Positions 37,080 through 49,832 of a DNA stretch of 64,000 nucleotides are shown here, one piece after another. The notes under the pieces were generated by a model, which saw only the letters and a list, made by a program, of their open reading frames with translations, ran no database searches and was not told where the DNA came from. Position 1 is the first letter of the stretch, and each line of letters begins with the position of its first letter. Source of the DNA: Isoetes taiwanensis (taxonomy: Eukaryota; Streptophyta; Lycopodiopsida; Isoetales; Isoetaceae); NCBI GenBank assembly GCA_021234155.1, contig JAJEKV010000672.1, forward strand, positions 56,962-120,961, read 5' to 3'. The translations under genes were made by a program, and so were the position numbers.

Positions 37080-37860
37080 AACTATAGAACCATCATGGTT
37101 AGCTCGATATTTGGCGAAATGGTTTGGGAAAACACTAGACCAAAAGCGAAGTGAAGAGGTATAATGACCCCCCTGGAAACTTCGAGCACAAGGCGAGAAA
37201 AAAGCATGCCGACGGATACTTTTCGACTACGGACCACCTTTTGACCTTAAGAATAATGATAGAACGGTATAAAAGGAGAACAACAAGAAAATCATATGTT
37301 TGCTTTGTGGACTTTAGGAAAGCCTTAAAACAACCCGGAGATAAGCTCATTACAACTCCGATTGGATTAAGAGCACCCGGATGGGTTGGTGGGACAATCA
37401 TAAGACTATACCCGGAAGGTATATGCTAAAATGGGAGGAAGGGGAAGCAATAGGTAATGTGGACACTCCTTATTAAAGCAAGGGTGCCCATTATCACCCA
37501 CGCTTTTTGGGATATACATAGATGCCCTCATAGGAATTCTTGAGTATAAAAAGAAGGAGATAAGGAAGCACCAATGCTAGGGAGAACAAAAAGGTCCCAA
37601 TAATGCTAATGGCGACCTAGGTATGATGGCTTTAGACCAAAGTCAAAGGAATGCATAGAATGTTAGAAATTCTAGAAGAGTTACGTTTGGAAAAATTTGG
37701 GTTCAAATTCGACAAAACAAAAATAGTGACCTTGCCCAAAAAGGCGAAGCACAAACCCTTCAAATACAAAGGGACAAGATCTAGAGGAAAACCACAAAAA
37801 AAAGCGATTTTGGGCTATGACACACATGGGGAAGTTGGTAAAAAAACCTTTTGAAACCAA
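37080..37860 (+). pseudogene. LINE reverse transcriptase fragment, frameshifted
   Basis: In order: NYRTIMVSSIFGE (from 37080); STTDHLLTLRIMIERY (about 37220-37268); CFVDFRKA (37301-37324), the motif carrying the first catalytic Asp; KQGCPLSPTLFGIYIDAL (37476-37529), a conserved RT motif; and EILEELRLEKFGFKFDKTKI (about 37663-37725). These lie in at least three frames, so at least two frameshifts intervene. The YADD catalytic box expected near 37600-37615 is not recognisable. The GFR box before STTDH is replaced by ADGYF. It is a dead copy, or a copy scrambled by consensus errors. Confidence 0.85.
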
Positions 37861-38509
37861 TTTAAGTATGCCGATGGGCAACAATTATACCATGATGAAT
37901 TATTGCACTGCACCCCGGGATCACCTTGGGGAAATCAAAACATACACCATTTTAACACATTAGTCGCTCCTCGGCGAATTTGTATGCGGATGTGGCTTCC
38001 AAAGTAAAGCCTTCAAGGAGAAAAAAATGGGAGAAAGCGAGGGAAGGGATCCAAAGGCGGTGGCACCAGGGCCCTGAATTCAAGGTGGGGGGTACATCAT
38101 TAGCAACAATCATATATGAAATGGGAGAAAAACCAATGGAGGTGAGAGCATGGGAAAAGAACAATAAGGTACCTAATAAAGGATAACATTATGGGAAAGA
38201 GGATAAGTTATCATCACTAGCAATGGAGGAATCGAGCAAAAGCAACACATAGTAAAAGGCAAAGGGATGGTTTAACGATGTGCATAAGGTGACTTGGCAA
38301 ACATGGGGTTGCAATTAAATCATATCATACAAGCAAATGGATGGGGAAGAAGAATGAATCTCTAGGGGCAATGAGAAGTTCATCTTTCAACCTCTGAGTC
38401 AAAAGTGGAATGGCTATTGGGAGTCTTCAATCCCCAGGGGGGATAGGACACATTACATACAAAAGCAACTTCTGCTATGTAGCACCCTCATCATTTAGCT
38501 AGATCTGAG

Positions 38510-38852
38510 ATGGGATTCCGATCTCTTAATGCCAGAAAGATAGGTGGAGAAATATATGCAAAAGCGAGAGAATATGCCTACTATGTCTCAATGCAAAATA
38601 GAGGGACGAAGGCATATGGTCAAAGAATGTCCAGGTCTAAGGACATAAGGTCCAAATTTAACAATGTCAGGTGGGACCTCCCACTCCGGCTTTCGATGGA
38701 CAAAAAAGACGCTCATGGATGTAATGAAGCCATATAATGAGATGATAATTAGACAGCATGCAAAAGAGAATGGTCCGATAATTCCTTCAAGCAATGGTGA
38801 GAAAAATCGGCGAAGCTTGCCCACAAAGGACAACATTCAAATGCATGGATAA
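38510..38852 (+). pseudogene. Probable C-terminal remnant of the LINE ORF2
   Basis: Two overlapping open stretches rich in K, R and S follow the RT remnant before the 3' untranslated region. Position and composition fit the C-terminal part of a LINE ORF2 protein, but no diagnostic zinc-knuckle cysteines are seen. Confidence 0.35.
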
Positions 38853-39042
38853 AAATGCATTGTGTATGGCCAAAAAAAGCCAACTATTTTGTCTGGCGGC
38901 GGGTAATAAAAAACAAGTGAATCCCGGCTAGAAGGCTATATAATCAAACACTATTTGTTTGTTGGCCAGCACCCTAATTTTTGGGAGCTCGCAGGATGCT
39001 ACACAAGTCCGGGGGCCTCACGGCCTGAGGGACGTTAATGTA

Positions 39043-39062
39043 TATTCTATTCTATTCTATTC
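39043..39062 (+). repeat. (TATTC)4 LINE tail
   Basis: Four exact TATTC units at the 3' end of the LINE, joined to the satellite word TATTGGG. Confidence 0.9.
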
Positions 39063-39228
39063 TATTGGGAAAATTATGCGAATGCATCCGAGGCGAGGTG
39101 TTTTGCCATAATGGAAATAACTTTTTTCTGGCTCATAAAATGAGAAAATTTCGCGCATTTTGCAGATAGAGGAGACTAAGACATTTTCAACGGCAGTAAG
39201 GTCATATCAAACGGAGTTCGGATCTTCG

Positions 39229-40996
39229 ACTTATAGTGTTTTTATCGTTTGTTTCGTGGATAACAAAATTAAAACAACACATCTTTGTGCATTGCAACTC
39301 CTTGTTGGTTCTAGCAAAAAGTAGGGGCATTGTCTACCTCAAACAAAACGTCACGCCAATTTACAAAAATAAGGACCGTCCTTTAAGTTATCGGACCACG
39401 AGAACTTCAACTGTCCACAAGCGCCGGACGTCTTAAATGTGGTACATCCAATGATGAAAGATTCCTACTTGTATAAAATGCATGTGCACATTGTAAAGGC
39501 AAGATTTCTGGATCACGAGTTTCATCAATTAGTAATGTTAGGTCCATAGGCGACTTTTTAGACTAAATTCTTGGTCCATAATTCAATAGAACTTGTCCTT
39601 GTCTACCTTTTGCGGTCGTGGTAAAATTGGGTTTAAATCCAAATAGCGTTAAAATTACCATGGAACCGATGCCCAAGAAGCTACTAAACAAAGGACAAAT
39701 CACGAACCCCTACATTGCATGAGAAAATAAAAAGTCATTTTATGTGATTATGATCATTTGGCTCTATGCCATGGAACAATGCAATTTCTATGCCACTAGC
39801 AAGGGCGGATCCTTCTTGCCCTCCTCTCCCTGGCGTTAAGTATTGGCTCTCCCTTCTCATTAGGACCCTCGGCTTCCCGTCCCATCCTCCTCTCACGGAT
39901 CTTGGCGTTCACCTCTTCTAGTGTCCCTTTCCACTTCTCGACTTTTCAAAGTCCCTAGTAATTTGGCTCCTCTCCATTCCCTCCTGCCATCTCTCTCCCG
40001 GCACTAGCTCCTCTCCATCCTACGGTCATTTCTCTCTGCGTGCCTAGTGTCGACAATCATGTCATAACCCAAATGCTCCCCCGTTCCCTATCTTCCCTTC
40101 TTGAGGCTGATCAATCTCATAGTGCTCCTCATTTCTTTGCGACTCTATCTTCTCTTAGGTGGCAAAACATCAAGATTGTCTTCTTGCCTCCCATGTTCAT
40201 ATCTTCTCCTCATCTCCATTGCATCTCCAAAATGTCTCTCGCTTCGTTGGCTCTCCACGGATGCGATTGAACCAAACTCTCGAGATCGAAAGTACCCTCC
40301 TCGGTTTGTTCCGCGTCTGCGAGATTCCCTCGACGGGGGCGAGACCTTTCGGACACACCAGCGGCGAGTCGGACTCTAATGCCTCGCGGCCTCTCAATAC
40401 CAACACATCGGAAGAAAGCTGGAACCAAGAGGGTGGCGAACATGGCTGCAAGCAATCGCGAAACAATGCCATCGGCTCATCTTGTAAGCTACCAAGCCGC
40501 GTCATGGCAATAGGCCATTATATGGACACCACTTGCGGTTTAGATTAGCATGCAAATGATGATGCTCACATAGGTATACCATGCAAGTGTGCACCATGCA
40601 CTTTCGAGCATCCACACATGCATGCATTCACTTGCATGGCCCGGAATGGGGGGCGCGACTTGTCTTTGTGCCTTATGCATGTGGAATTAGAGGATGAACC
40701 ATAAGAGATCACTAAGAGCAAAGCCGACCTAATGCAAGCCAACCCTTCCTCGTGTAGCCGAGGGTTTAGAAACATAGTGATCTTGAACCGCATGCGAGCT
40801 AATTCCCAAGGAAATTTACCCAAGTGCCTCTCAGGTATTGGGAAAAATTAGCGAATGCATCGGCGAGGTGTTTTGCCATAATGGAAATAACTTTTTCGGC
40901 TCATAAAATGAAAATTTGCGCATTTTTGCGGATAGAGGAGACTAAGATCTTTTCAGCGGCGGTAAAGGTCATATATCAAGCGGAGTTGGATCTTCG
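39229..40996 (+). repeat. Satellite monomer 15 (1,768 bp)
   Basis: Lacks about 14 bp (CGTTGTTCTATTA) after ATTATGATC near 39754. Shares AATTTACAAAAATAAGGACC, GTCCTTTAAG and CTTAAATGTGG with monomer 16. Confidence 0.9.
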
Positions 40997-42770
40997 ACTT
41001 ATAGTGTTTTTATCGTTTGTTTAAGTGGATAACAAAATTAAAACAACACATCTTTGTGCATTGCAACTCCTTGTTGGTTCTAGCAAAAGTAGGGGCATTG
41101 TCTACCTCAAACAAAAAGCGTCACGCCAATTTACAAAAATAAGGACCGTCCTTTAAGTTATCGGACCACGAGAACTTCAACTGTCCACAAGCGCCGGACG
41201 TCTTAAATGTGGTACATCCAATGATGAAAGATTCCTACTTGTATAAAATGCATGTGCACATTGTAAAGGCAAGATTTACGGATCACGAGTTTCATCAATT
41301 AGTAATGTTAGGTCGAGAGGCGACTTTTTAGACCAAATTCTTGGTCCATAATTCAATAGAACTTGTCCTTGTCTACCTTTTGCGATGTCGTGGTAAAATT
41401 GGGTTTAAATCCGGATAGCGTTAAAATTACCATGGAACCGATGCCCAAGAAGCTACTAAACAAAAGGACAAATCACGAACCCCTTTGCATGAGAAAATAA
41501 AAAGTCGTTTTATGTGATTATGATCCGTTGTTCTATTACATTTGGCTCTATGCCATGGAACAATGCAATTTCTATGCCACTAGCAAGGGCGGATCCTTCT
41601 TGCCCTCCTCTCCTCGGCGTTAAGTATTAGCTCTCTCCTTCTCTAAATTGGCTTCCGTCCCATCCTCCTCTACGGATCTTGGCGTTCACCTCTTCTAGTG
41701 TCCCTTTCCACTTCTCGACTTTCAAAGTCCCTAGTCTTGGCTCCTCTCCATTCCCTCCTGCCATCTCTCTCCCCGGCACTAGCTCCTCTCCATCCTCTCT
41801 GGTCATTTCTCTCTCTGCGCCTAGTGTGGAAACAATCATGTCATAACCCAAATGCTCCCCCGTTCCCTATCTTCCCTTCTTGAGAGCTGATCAATCTCAT
41901 AGTGCTCCTCATTTCTTTGCGACTCTATCTTCTCTTGGTGGCAAAACATCAAGATTGTCTTCTTGCCTCCCATGTTCATATCTTCTCCTCGTCTCCATTG
42001 CATCTCCAAAATGTCTCTCGCCTCGTTGGCTCTCACGGATGCGATTGAACCAAACTCTCGAGATCGAGTACCCTCCTCGGTTTGTTCGCGTCTGCGGGAT
42101 TCCCTCGGCGGGGGCCGAGACCTTTCGGACACACCAGCGGCGAGTGGAGACTCTAATGCCTCGCGGCCTCTCAATACCAACACATCGGAAGAAGAAGCTG
42201 GAACCAAGAGGGTGGCGAACATGGCTGCAAGCAATCACGAGAAACAATGCCATCGGCTCATCTTGTAAAAGCTACCAAACGCGTCATGGCAATAGGCCAT
42301 TATATGGACACCACTTGCGGTTTAGATTAGCATGCAAATGATGATGCTCACATAGGTATACCATGCAAGTGTGCACCATGCACTCGAGCATCCACACATG
42401 CATGCATTCACTTGCATGGCCCGGAATGGGGGCGCGACTTGTCTTTGTGCCTTATGCATGTGGAATTAGAGGATGAACCATAAGAGATCACTAAGAGCAA
42501 GCCGACCTAATGCAAGCCAACCCTTCCTCGTGTAGCGGGGTTTAGAAACATAGTGATCTTGAACCATACGAGCTAATTCCCAAGAAATTTACCCAAGTGC
42601 CTCTCAGGTATTGGGAAAATTACGCGAATGCATCGAGGCGAGGTGTTTTGCCATAATGGAAATAACTTTTTCTGGCTCATAAAAATGAAAATTTGCCGCA
42701 TTTTGCAGATATAGGGAGACTAAACCTTTTCAGCGGCGGTAAGGTCATATCAAGCGGAGTTCGGATCTTG
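40997..42770 (+). repeat. Satellite monomer 16 (1,774 bp)
   Basis: Its segment at about 41125-41250 is identical to 39357-39485 of monomer 15, including three variants seen nowhere else. Upstream and downstream parts follow the other subtype. Confidence 0.9.
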
Positions 42771-44533
42771 ACTTATAGTGTTTTTTATCGTTTGTTTTAG
42801 TGGATAACAAAATTAAAACAACACATCTTTGTGCATTGCAACTCCTTGTTGGTTCTAGCAAAAGTAGGGGCATTGTCTACCTCAAACAAAGCGTCACGCC
42901 AATGTACAAAAATAAGGACCCTCCTTTAAGTTATCGGACCACGAGAACTTCAAGCATCCCTAGCGTCGGGGCGTCTTAATGTGGTACATCAATGATGAAA
43001 GATTCCTACTTGTATAAAATGCATGTGCACATTGTAAAGGCAAGATTTACGGATCACGAGTTTCATCAATTAGTAATGTTAGATCCGAGGCGACTTTTAG
43101 ACCAAATTACTTGGTCCATAATTCAATAGAACTTGTCCTTGTCTACCTTTTGCGGTCGTGGTAAAATTGGGTTTAAATACGGATAGCGTTAAAATTACCA
43201 TGGAACCGATGCCCAGAAGCTACTAAACAAAGGACAAATCACGAACCCCCTTTGCATGAGAAAATAAAGAAGTGGTTTTATGTGATTATGATCCGTTGTT
43301 CTATTACATTTGGCTCTATGCCATGGAACAATGCAATTTCTATGCCACTAGCAAGGGCGGATCCTTCTTGCCCTCCTCTCCTCGCGTTAGTATTATTAGC
43401 TCTCCCTTCTCTAAATTGGCTTCCCGTCCCATCCTCCTCTACGGATCTTGGCGTTCACCTCTTCTAGTGTCCCTTTCCACTTCTCGACTTTCAAAGTCCC
43501 TAATCTTGGCTCCTCTCCATTCCCTCCTGCCATCTCTCTCCCGGCACTAGCTCCTCTCCATCCTCTACGGTCATTTTCTCTCTGCGCCTAGTGTCGACAA
43601 TCATGTCATAACCCAAATGCTCCCCCGTTCCCTATCTTCCCTTCTTGAGAGCTGATCAATCTCATAGTGCTCCTCATTTCTTTGCGACTCTATCTTCTCT
43701 TCATTGGCAAAACATCAAGATTGTCTTCTTGCCTCCCATGTTCATATCTTCTCCTCGTCTCCATTGCATCTCCAAAATGTCTCTCGCCTCGTTGGCTCTC
43801 CACGGATGCGATTGAACCAAACTCTCGAGATCAGTACCCCTCCTCGGTTTGTTCCGTCTGCGGGATTCCCTCGGACGGGGGCCGAGACCTTTCGGACACA
43901 CCAGCGGCGAGTCGGACTCTAATGCCTCCAGCGGCCTCTCAATACCAACACACGCCGGAAGCTGGAACCAAGAGGGTGGCGAACATGTGGCTGCAAGCAA
44001 TCGAGAAACAATGCCATCGGCTCATCTTGTCGCTACCAAACGCGTCATGGCAATAGGCCATTATATGGACACCACTTGCGGTTTAGATTAGCATGCAAAT
44101 GATGATGCTCACATAGGTATACCATGCAAGTGTGCACCATGCACTCGAGCATCCACACATGCATGCATTCACTTGCATGGCCCGGAATGGGGGCCGCGAC
44201 TTGTCTTTGTGCCTTATGCATGTGGAATTAGAGGATGAACCATAAGAGATCACTAAGAGCAAGCCGACCTAATGCAAGCCAACCCTTCCTCGTGTAGCGG
44301 GGTTTAGAAACATAGTGATCTTGAACATACGAGCTAATTCCCAAGGAAATTTACCCAAGTGCCTCTCCGTATTGGGAAAATGCAGCGAATGCATCCGAAG
44401 GCGAGGTGTTTTGCCATAATGGAAATAACTTTTTCGGCTCATAAAATGAGAAAATTTCGCCCGTTTTGCAGATAGAGGAGACTAAGACCTTTTCAATGGC
44501 GGTAAGGTCATATCAAGCGGAGTTTGGATCTTG
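42771..44533 (+). repeat. Satellite monomer 17 (1,763 bp)
   Basis: Private words AAGTGGTTTTATG near 43270 and CAACACACGCCGG near 43947. Confidence 0.9.
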
Positions 44534-46298
44534 ACTTATAGTGTTTTTATCGTTTGTTTTCGTGGATAACAAAATTAAAACAACACATCTTTGTGCATTG
44601 CAACTCCTTGTTGGTTCTAGCAAAAAGTAGGGGCATTGTCTACCTCAAACAAAAGCGTCCGCCAATGTACAAAAATAAGGACCCTCCTTTAAGTTATCGG
44701 ACCACGAGAACTTCAAGCATCCCAAGCGTCGGACGTCTTAATGTGGTACATCAATGATGAAAGATTCCTACTTGTATAAAATGCATGTGCACATTGTAAA
44801 GGCAAGATTTACGGATCCACGAGTTTCATCAATTAGTAATGTTAGATCGGAGAGGCGACTTTTAGACCAAATTACTTGGTCCATAATTCAATAGAACTTG
44901 TCCTTGTCTACCTTTTGCGGTCGTGGTAAAATTGGGTTTAAATCAGATAGCGTTAAAATTACCATGGAACCGATGCCCAAGAAGCTACTAAACAAAGGAC
45001 AAATCACGAACCCCCTTTGCATGAGAAAATAAAAAGTCGTTTTATGTGATTATGATCCGTTGTTCTATTACATTTGGCTCTATGCCATGGAACAATGCAA
45101 TTTCTATGCCACTAGCAAGGGCGGATCCTTCTTGCCCTCCTCTCCCTCGCGTTCGTATTAGCTCTCCCTTCTCTCGTTGGCTTCCGTCCCATCCTCCTCT
45201 CACGGATCTTGGCGTTCACCTCTTCTAGTGTCCCTTTCCACTTCTCGACTTTCAAAGTCCCTAAATGCTGGCTCCTCTCCATTCCCTCACGCCATCTCTC
45301 TCCCGGCACTAGCTCCTCTCCATCCTCTACGGTCATTTTCTCTCTCTGCGCCTAGTAACCGACAATCATGTCATAACCCAAATGCTCCCCGTTCCCTATC
45401 TTCCCTTCTTGAGAGCTGATCAATCTCATAGTGCTCCTCATTTCTTTGCTGACTCTATCTTCTCTTAGGTGGCAAAACATCAAGATTGTCTTCTTGCCTC
45501 CCATGTTCATATCTTCTCCTCGTCTCCATTGCATCTCCAAAATGTCTCGCCTCGTTGGCTCTCCACGGATGCGATTGAACCAAACTCGAGATCAGTACCC
45601 TCCTCGGTTTGTTCGCGTCTGCGGGATTCCCTCGGCGGGGGGCGAGACCTTTCGGACACACCAGCGGCGAGTGGACTCTAATGCCTCGCGGCCTCTCAAT
45701 ACCAAACATCCGGAAGAAGAAAGCTGGAACCAAGAGGGTGGCGAACATGGCTGCAAGCAATCACGAGAAACAATGCCATCGGCTCATCTTGTCGCTACCA
45801 AACGCGTCATGGCAATAGGCCATTATATGGACACCACTTGCGGTTTAGATTAGCATGCAAATGATGATGCTCACATAGGTATACCATGCAAGTGTGCACC
45901 ATGCACTCGAGCATCCACACATGCATGCATTCACTTGCATGGGAGGAATGGGGGGCCGCGACTTGTCTTTGTGCGCCTTATGCATGTGGAATTAGAGGAT
46001 GAACCATAAGAGATCACTAAGAGCAAGCCGACCCTAATGCAAGCCAACCCTTCCCTCGTGTAGCCGGGGTTTAGAAACATAGTGATCTTGAACCATACGA
46101 GCTAATTCCCAAGGAAATTTACCCAAGTGCCTCAGGTATTGGGAAAATTACAGCGAATGCATCCGGCGAGGTGTTTTGCCATAATGGAAATAACTTTTTT
46201 CTGGCTCATAAAATGAGAAAAATTTCGCCGTTTTGCAGATAGGAGACTAAGACCTTTTCAATGGCGGTAAAGGTCATATCAAGCGGAGTTGGATCTTG
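44534..46298 (+). repeat. Satellite monomer 18 (1,765 bp)
   Basis: Carries the AATGGCGGTAAGG subtype. It has CCTAAATGCTGGC near 45260, where most copies read CCTAATCTTGGC. Confidence 0.9.
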
Positions 46299-48066
46299 AC
46301 TTATAGTGTTTTTATCGTTTGTTTCGTGGATAACAAAATTAAAACAACACATCTTTGTGCATTGCAACTCCTTGTTGGTTCTAGCAAAAGTAGGGGCATT
46401 GTCTACCTCAAATAAAACGTCACGCCAATGTACAAAAATAAGGACCCTCCTTTAAGTTATCGGACCACGAGAACTTCAAGCTGTCCCTAGCGTCGGGCGT
46501 CTTAATGTGGTACATCCAATGATGAAAAGATTCCTACATGTATAAAATGCATGTGCACATTGTAAAGGCAAGATTTCTGGATCACGAGTTTCATCAATTA
46601 GTAATGTTCGTCCAGAGACGACTTTTAGACCAAATTACTGGTCCATAATTCAATAGAACTTGTCCTTGTCTACCTTTTGCAGTCGTGGTAAAATTGGGTT
46701 TAAATCTGGATAGCGTTAAAATTACCATGGAACCGATGCCCAGAAGCTACTAAACAAAGGACAAATCACGAACCCCTTTGCATGAGAAAATAAAAAGTCG
46801 TTTTATGTGATTATGATCCGTTGTTCTATTACATTTGGCTCTATGCCATGGAACAATGCAATTTCTATGCCACTAGCAAGGGCGGATCCTTCTTGCCCTC
46901 CTCTCTCCTCGCGTTAAGTATTAGCTCTCCCTTCTCTCGTTCGGCTTCCCGTCCCATCCTCCCTCTACGGATCTTGGCGTTCACCTCTTCTTCTAGTGTC
47001 CCTTTCCACTTCTCGACTTTCAAAGTCCCTAATCTTGGCTCCTCTCCATTCCCTCTGCCATCTCTCTCCCCGGCACTAGCTCCTCTCCATCCTCTCTGGT
47101 CATTTCTCTCTCTGCAGCCCTAGTGTCGACAATCATGTCATAACCCAAATGCTCCCCACGTTCCCTATCTTCCCTTCTTGAGGCTGATCAATCTCATAGT
47201 GCTCCTCATTTCTTTGCGACTCTATCTTCTCTTCATTGGCAAAACATCAAGATTGTCTTCTTGCCTCCCATGTTCATATCTTCTCCTCGTCTCCATTGCA
47301 TCTCCAAAATGTCTCTCGCCTCGTTGGCTCTCCACGGATGCGATTGAACCAAACTCTCGAGATCGAGTACCCTCCTCGGTTTGTTCGCGTCTGCGGGATT
47401 CCCTCGGCGGGGGGCGAGACCTTTCGGACACACCAGCGGCGAGTGGGACTCTAATGCCTCGCTGCCTCTCAATACCAACACATCGGAAGAAGAAGCTGGA
47501 ACCAAGAGGGTGGCGAACATGGCTGCAAGCAATCACGAGAAACAATGCCATCGGCTCATCTTGTCGCTACCAAGCACGTCATGGCAATAGGCCATTATAT
47601 GGACACCACTTGCGGTTTAGATTAGCATGCAAATGATGATGCTCACATAGGTATACCATGCAAGTGTGCACCATGCACTCGAGCATCCACACATGCATGC
47701 ATTCACTTGCATGCCCGGAATGGGGGCCGCGACTTGTCTTTGTGCCTTATGCATGTGGAATTAGAGGATGAACCATAAGAGATCACTAAGAGCAAGCCGA
47801 CCTAATGCAAGCCAACCCTTCCTCGTGTAGCCAGGGTTTAGAAACATAGTGATCTTGAACCGCACGAGCTAATTCCCAAGGAAATTTACCCAAGTGCCTC
47901 TCCGTATTGGGAAAATTACGCGAATGCATCGGGAGGTGTTTTGCCATAATGGAAATAACTTTTTTCTGGCTCATAAAATGAGAAAATTTCGCCCATTTTG
48001 CAGATAGAGGAGACTAAGACCTTTTCAACGGCAGTAAGGTCATATCAAACGGAGTTCGGATCTTCG
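46299..48066 (+). repeat. Satellite monomer 19 (1,768 bp)
   Basis: Private substitutions CTACATGTATAAAATG (near 46534) and CAAATAAAACGTC (near 46410). Repeats CTTCTTCTAG near 46987. Confidence 0.9.
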
Positions 48067-49832
48067 ACTTATAGTGTTTTTATCGTTTGTTTCGTGGATA
48101 ACAAAATTAAAACAACACATCTTTGTGCATTGCAACTCCTTGTTGGTTCTAGCAAAAAGTAGGGGCATTGTCTACCTCAAACAAAACGTCACGCCAATGT
48201 ACAAAAATAAGGACCCTCCTTTAAGTTATCGGACCACGAGAACTTCAAATCCATCCCTGGCGTGGGGGCGTCTTAATGTGGTACATCAATGATGAAAGAT
48301 TCCTACTTGTATAAAATGCATGTGCACATTGTAAAGGCAAGATTTACGGATCACGAGTTTCATCAATTAGTAATGTTAGTCGAGAGGCGACTTTTAGACC
48401 AAATTCTTGGTCCATAATTCAATAGAACTTGTCCTTGTCTACCTTTTGCGGTCGTGGTAAAATTGGGTTTAAATACTGGATAGCGTTAAAATTACCATGG
48501 AACCCGATGCCCAGAAGCTACTAAACAAAGGACAAATCACGAACCCCTTTGCATGAGAAAAAAAAAAGTCGTTTTATGTGATTATGATCCGTTGTTCTAT
48601 TACATTTGGCTCTATGCCATGGAACAATGCAATTTCTATGCCACTAGCAAGGGCGGATCCTTCTTGCCCTCCTCTCCCAGCGTTAAGTATTCGCTCTCCC
48701 TTCTCTCGTTGGCTTTCCGTCCCATCCTCCCTCTACGGATCTTGGCGTTCACCTCTTCTAGTGTCCCTTTCCACGTCTCGACTTTCAAAGTCCCTAATCT
48801 TGGCTCCTCTCCATTCCCTCCACGCCATCTCTCTCCCGGCACTAGCTCCTCTCCATCCTCTCTGGTCATTTCTCTCTCTGCGCCTAGTGTGCGACAATCA
48901 TGTCATAACCCAAATGCTCCCCCGTTCCCTATCTTCCCTTCTTGAGAGCTGATCAATCTCATAGTGCTCCTCATTTCTTTGCACGACTCTATCTTCTCTT
49001 AGGTGGCAAAACATCAAGATTGTCTTCTTGCCTCCCATGTTCATATCTTCTCCTCGTCTCCATTGCATCTCCAAAATGTCTCTCGCCTCGTTGGCTCTCC
49101 CGGATGCGATTGAACCAAACTCTCGAGATCGAGTACCCTCCTCGGTTTGTTTCCGTCTGCGGGATTCCCTCGGCGAGGGGACGAGACCTTTCGGACACAC
49201 CAGCGGCGAGTGGGACTCTAATGCCTCGCGGCCTCTCAATACCAACACATCGGAAGAAGCTGGAACCAAGAGGGTGGCGAACATGGCTGCAAGCAATGCG
49301 AAACAATGCCATCTGGCTCATCTTGTAAGCTACCAAACGCGTCATGGCAATAGGCCATTATATGGACACCACTTGCGGTTTAGATTAGCATGCAAATGAT
49401 GATGCTCACATAGGTATACCATGCAAGTGTGCACCATGCACTTTCGAGCATCCACACATGCATGCATTCACTTGCATGGGCCCGGAAGATGGGGGCCACG
49501 ACTTGTCTTTGTGCCTTATGCATGTGGAATTAGAGGATGAACCATAAGAGATCACTAAGAGCAAGCCGACCTAATGCAAGCCAACCCTTCCTCGTGTGTA
49601 GCCGGGTTTAGAAACATAGTGATCTTGAACCATACGAGCTAATTCCCAAGGAAATTTACCCAAGTGCCTCCGTATTGGGAAAATTTGCGAATGCATCGAG
49701 GCGAGGTGTTTTGCCATAATGGAAATAACTTTTTCTGGCTCATAAAATGAAAATTTCGACCGTTTTGCAGATAGAGGAGACTAAGACCTTTTCAATGGCG
49801 GTAAGGTCATATCAAGCGGAGTTGGATCTTCG
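48067..49832 (+). repeat. Satellite monomer 20 (1,766 bp)
   Basis: Starts in the clean subtype (AACGGCAGTAAGG). Has an expanded A-run before AGTCG at about 48558. Confidence 0.9.

Larger units (their letters stand above)
36850..39062 (+). mobile_element. 5'-truncated LINE with broken reverse transcriptase
   Basis: Plus-strand non-LTR element of about 2.2 kb. The left border is uncertain (36.83-36.96 kb). It contains pieces of the RT domain in the right order but in different frames, then a 3' untranslated part with a CGGCCTGAGGGACGTTAATG word, and a (TATTC)4 tail at 39043-39062 instead of poly-A. Short-repeat tails and this RT type point to an RTE- or CR1-like clade, different from L1-type LINE I/II. 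Satellite resumes at TATTGGG (39063) with no divergence. Confidence 0.75.
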
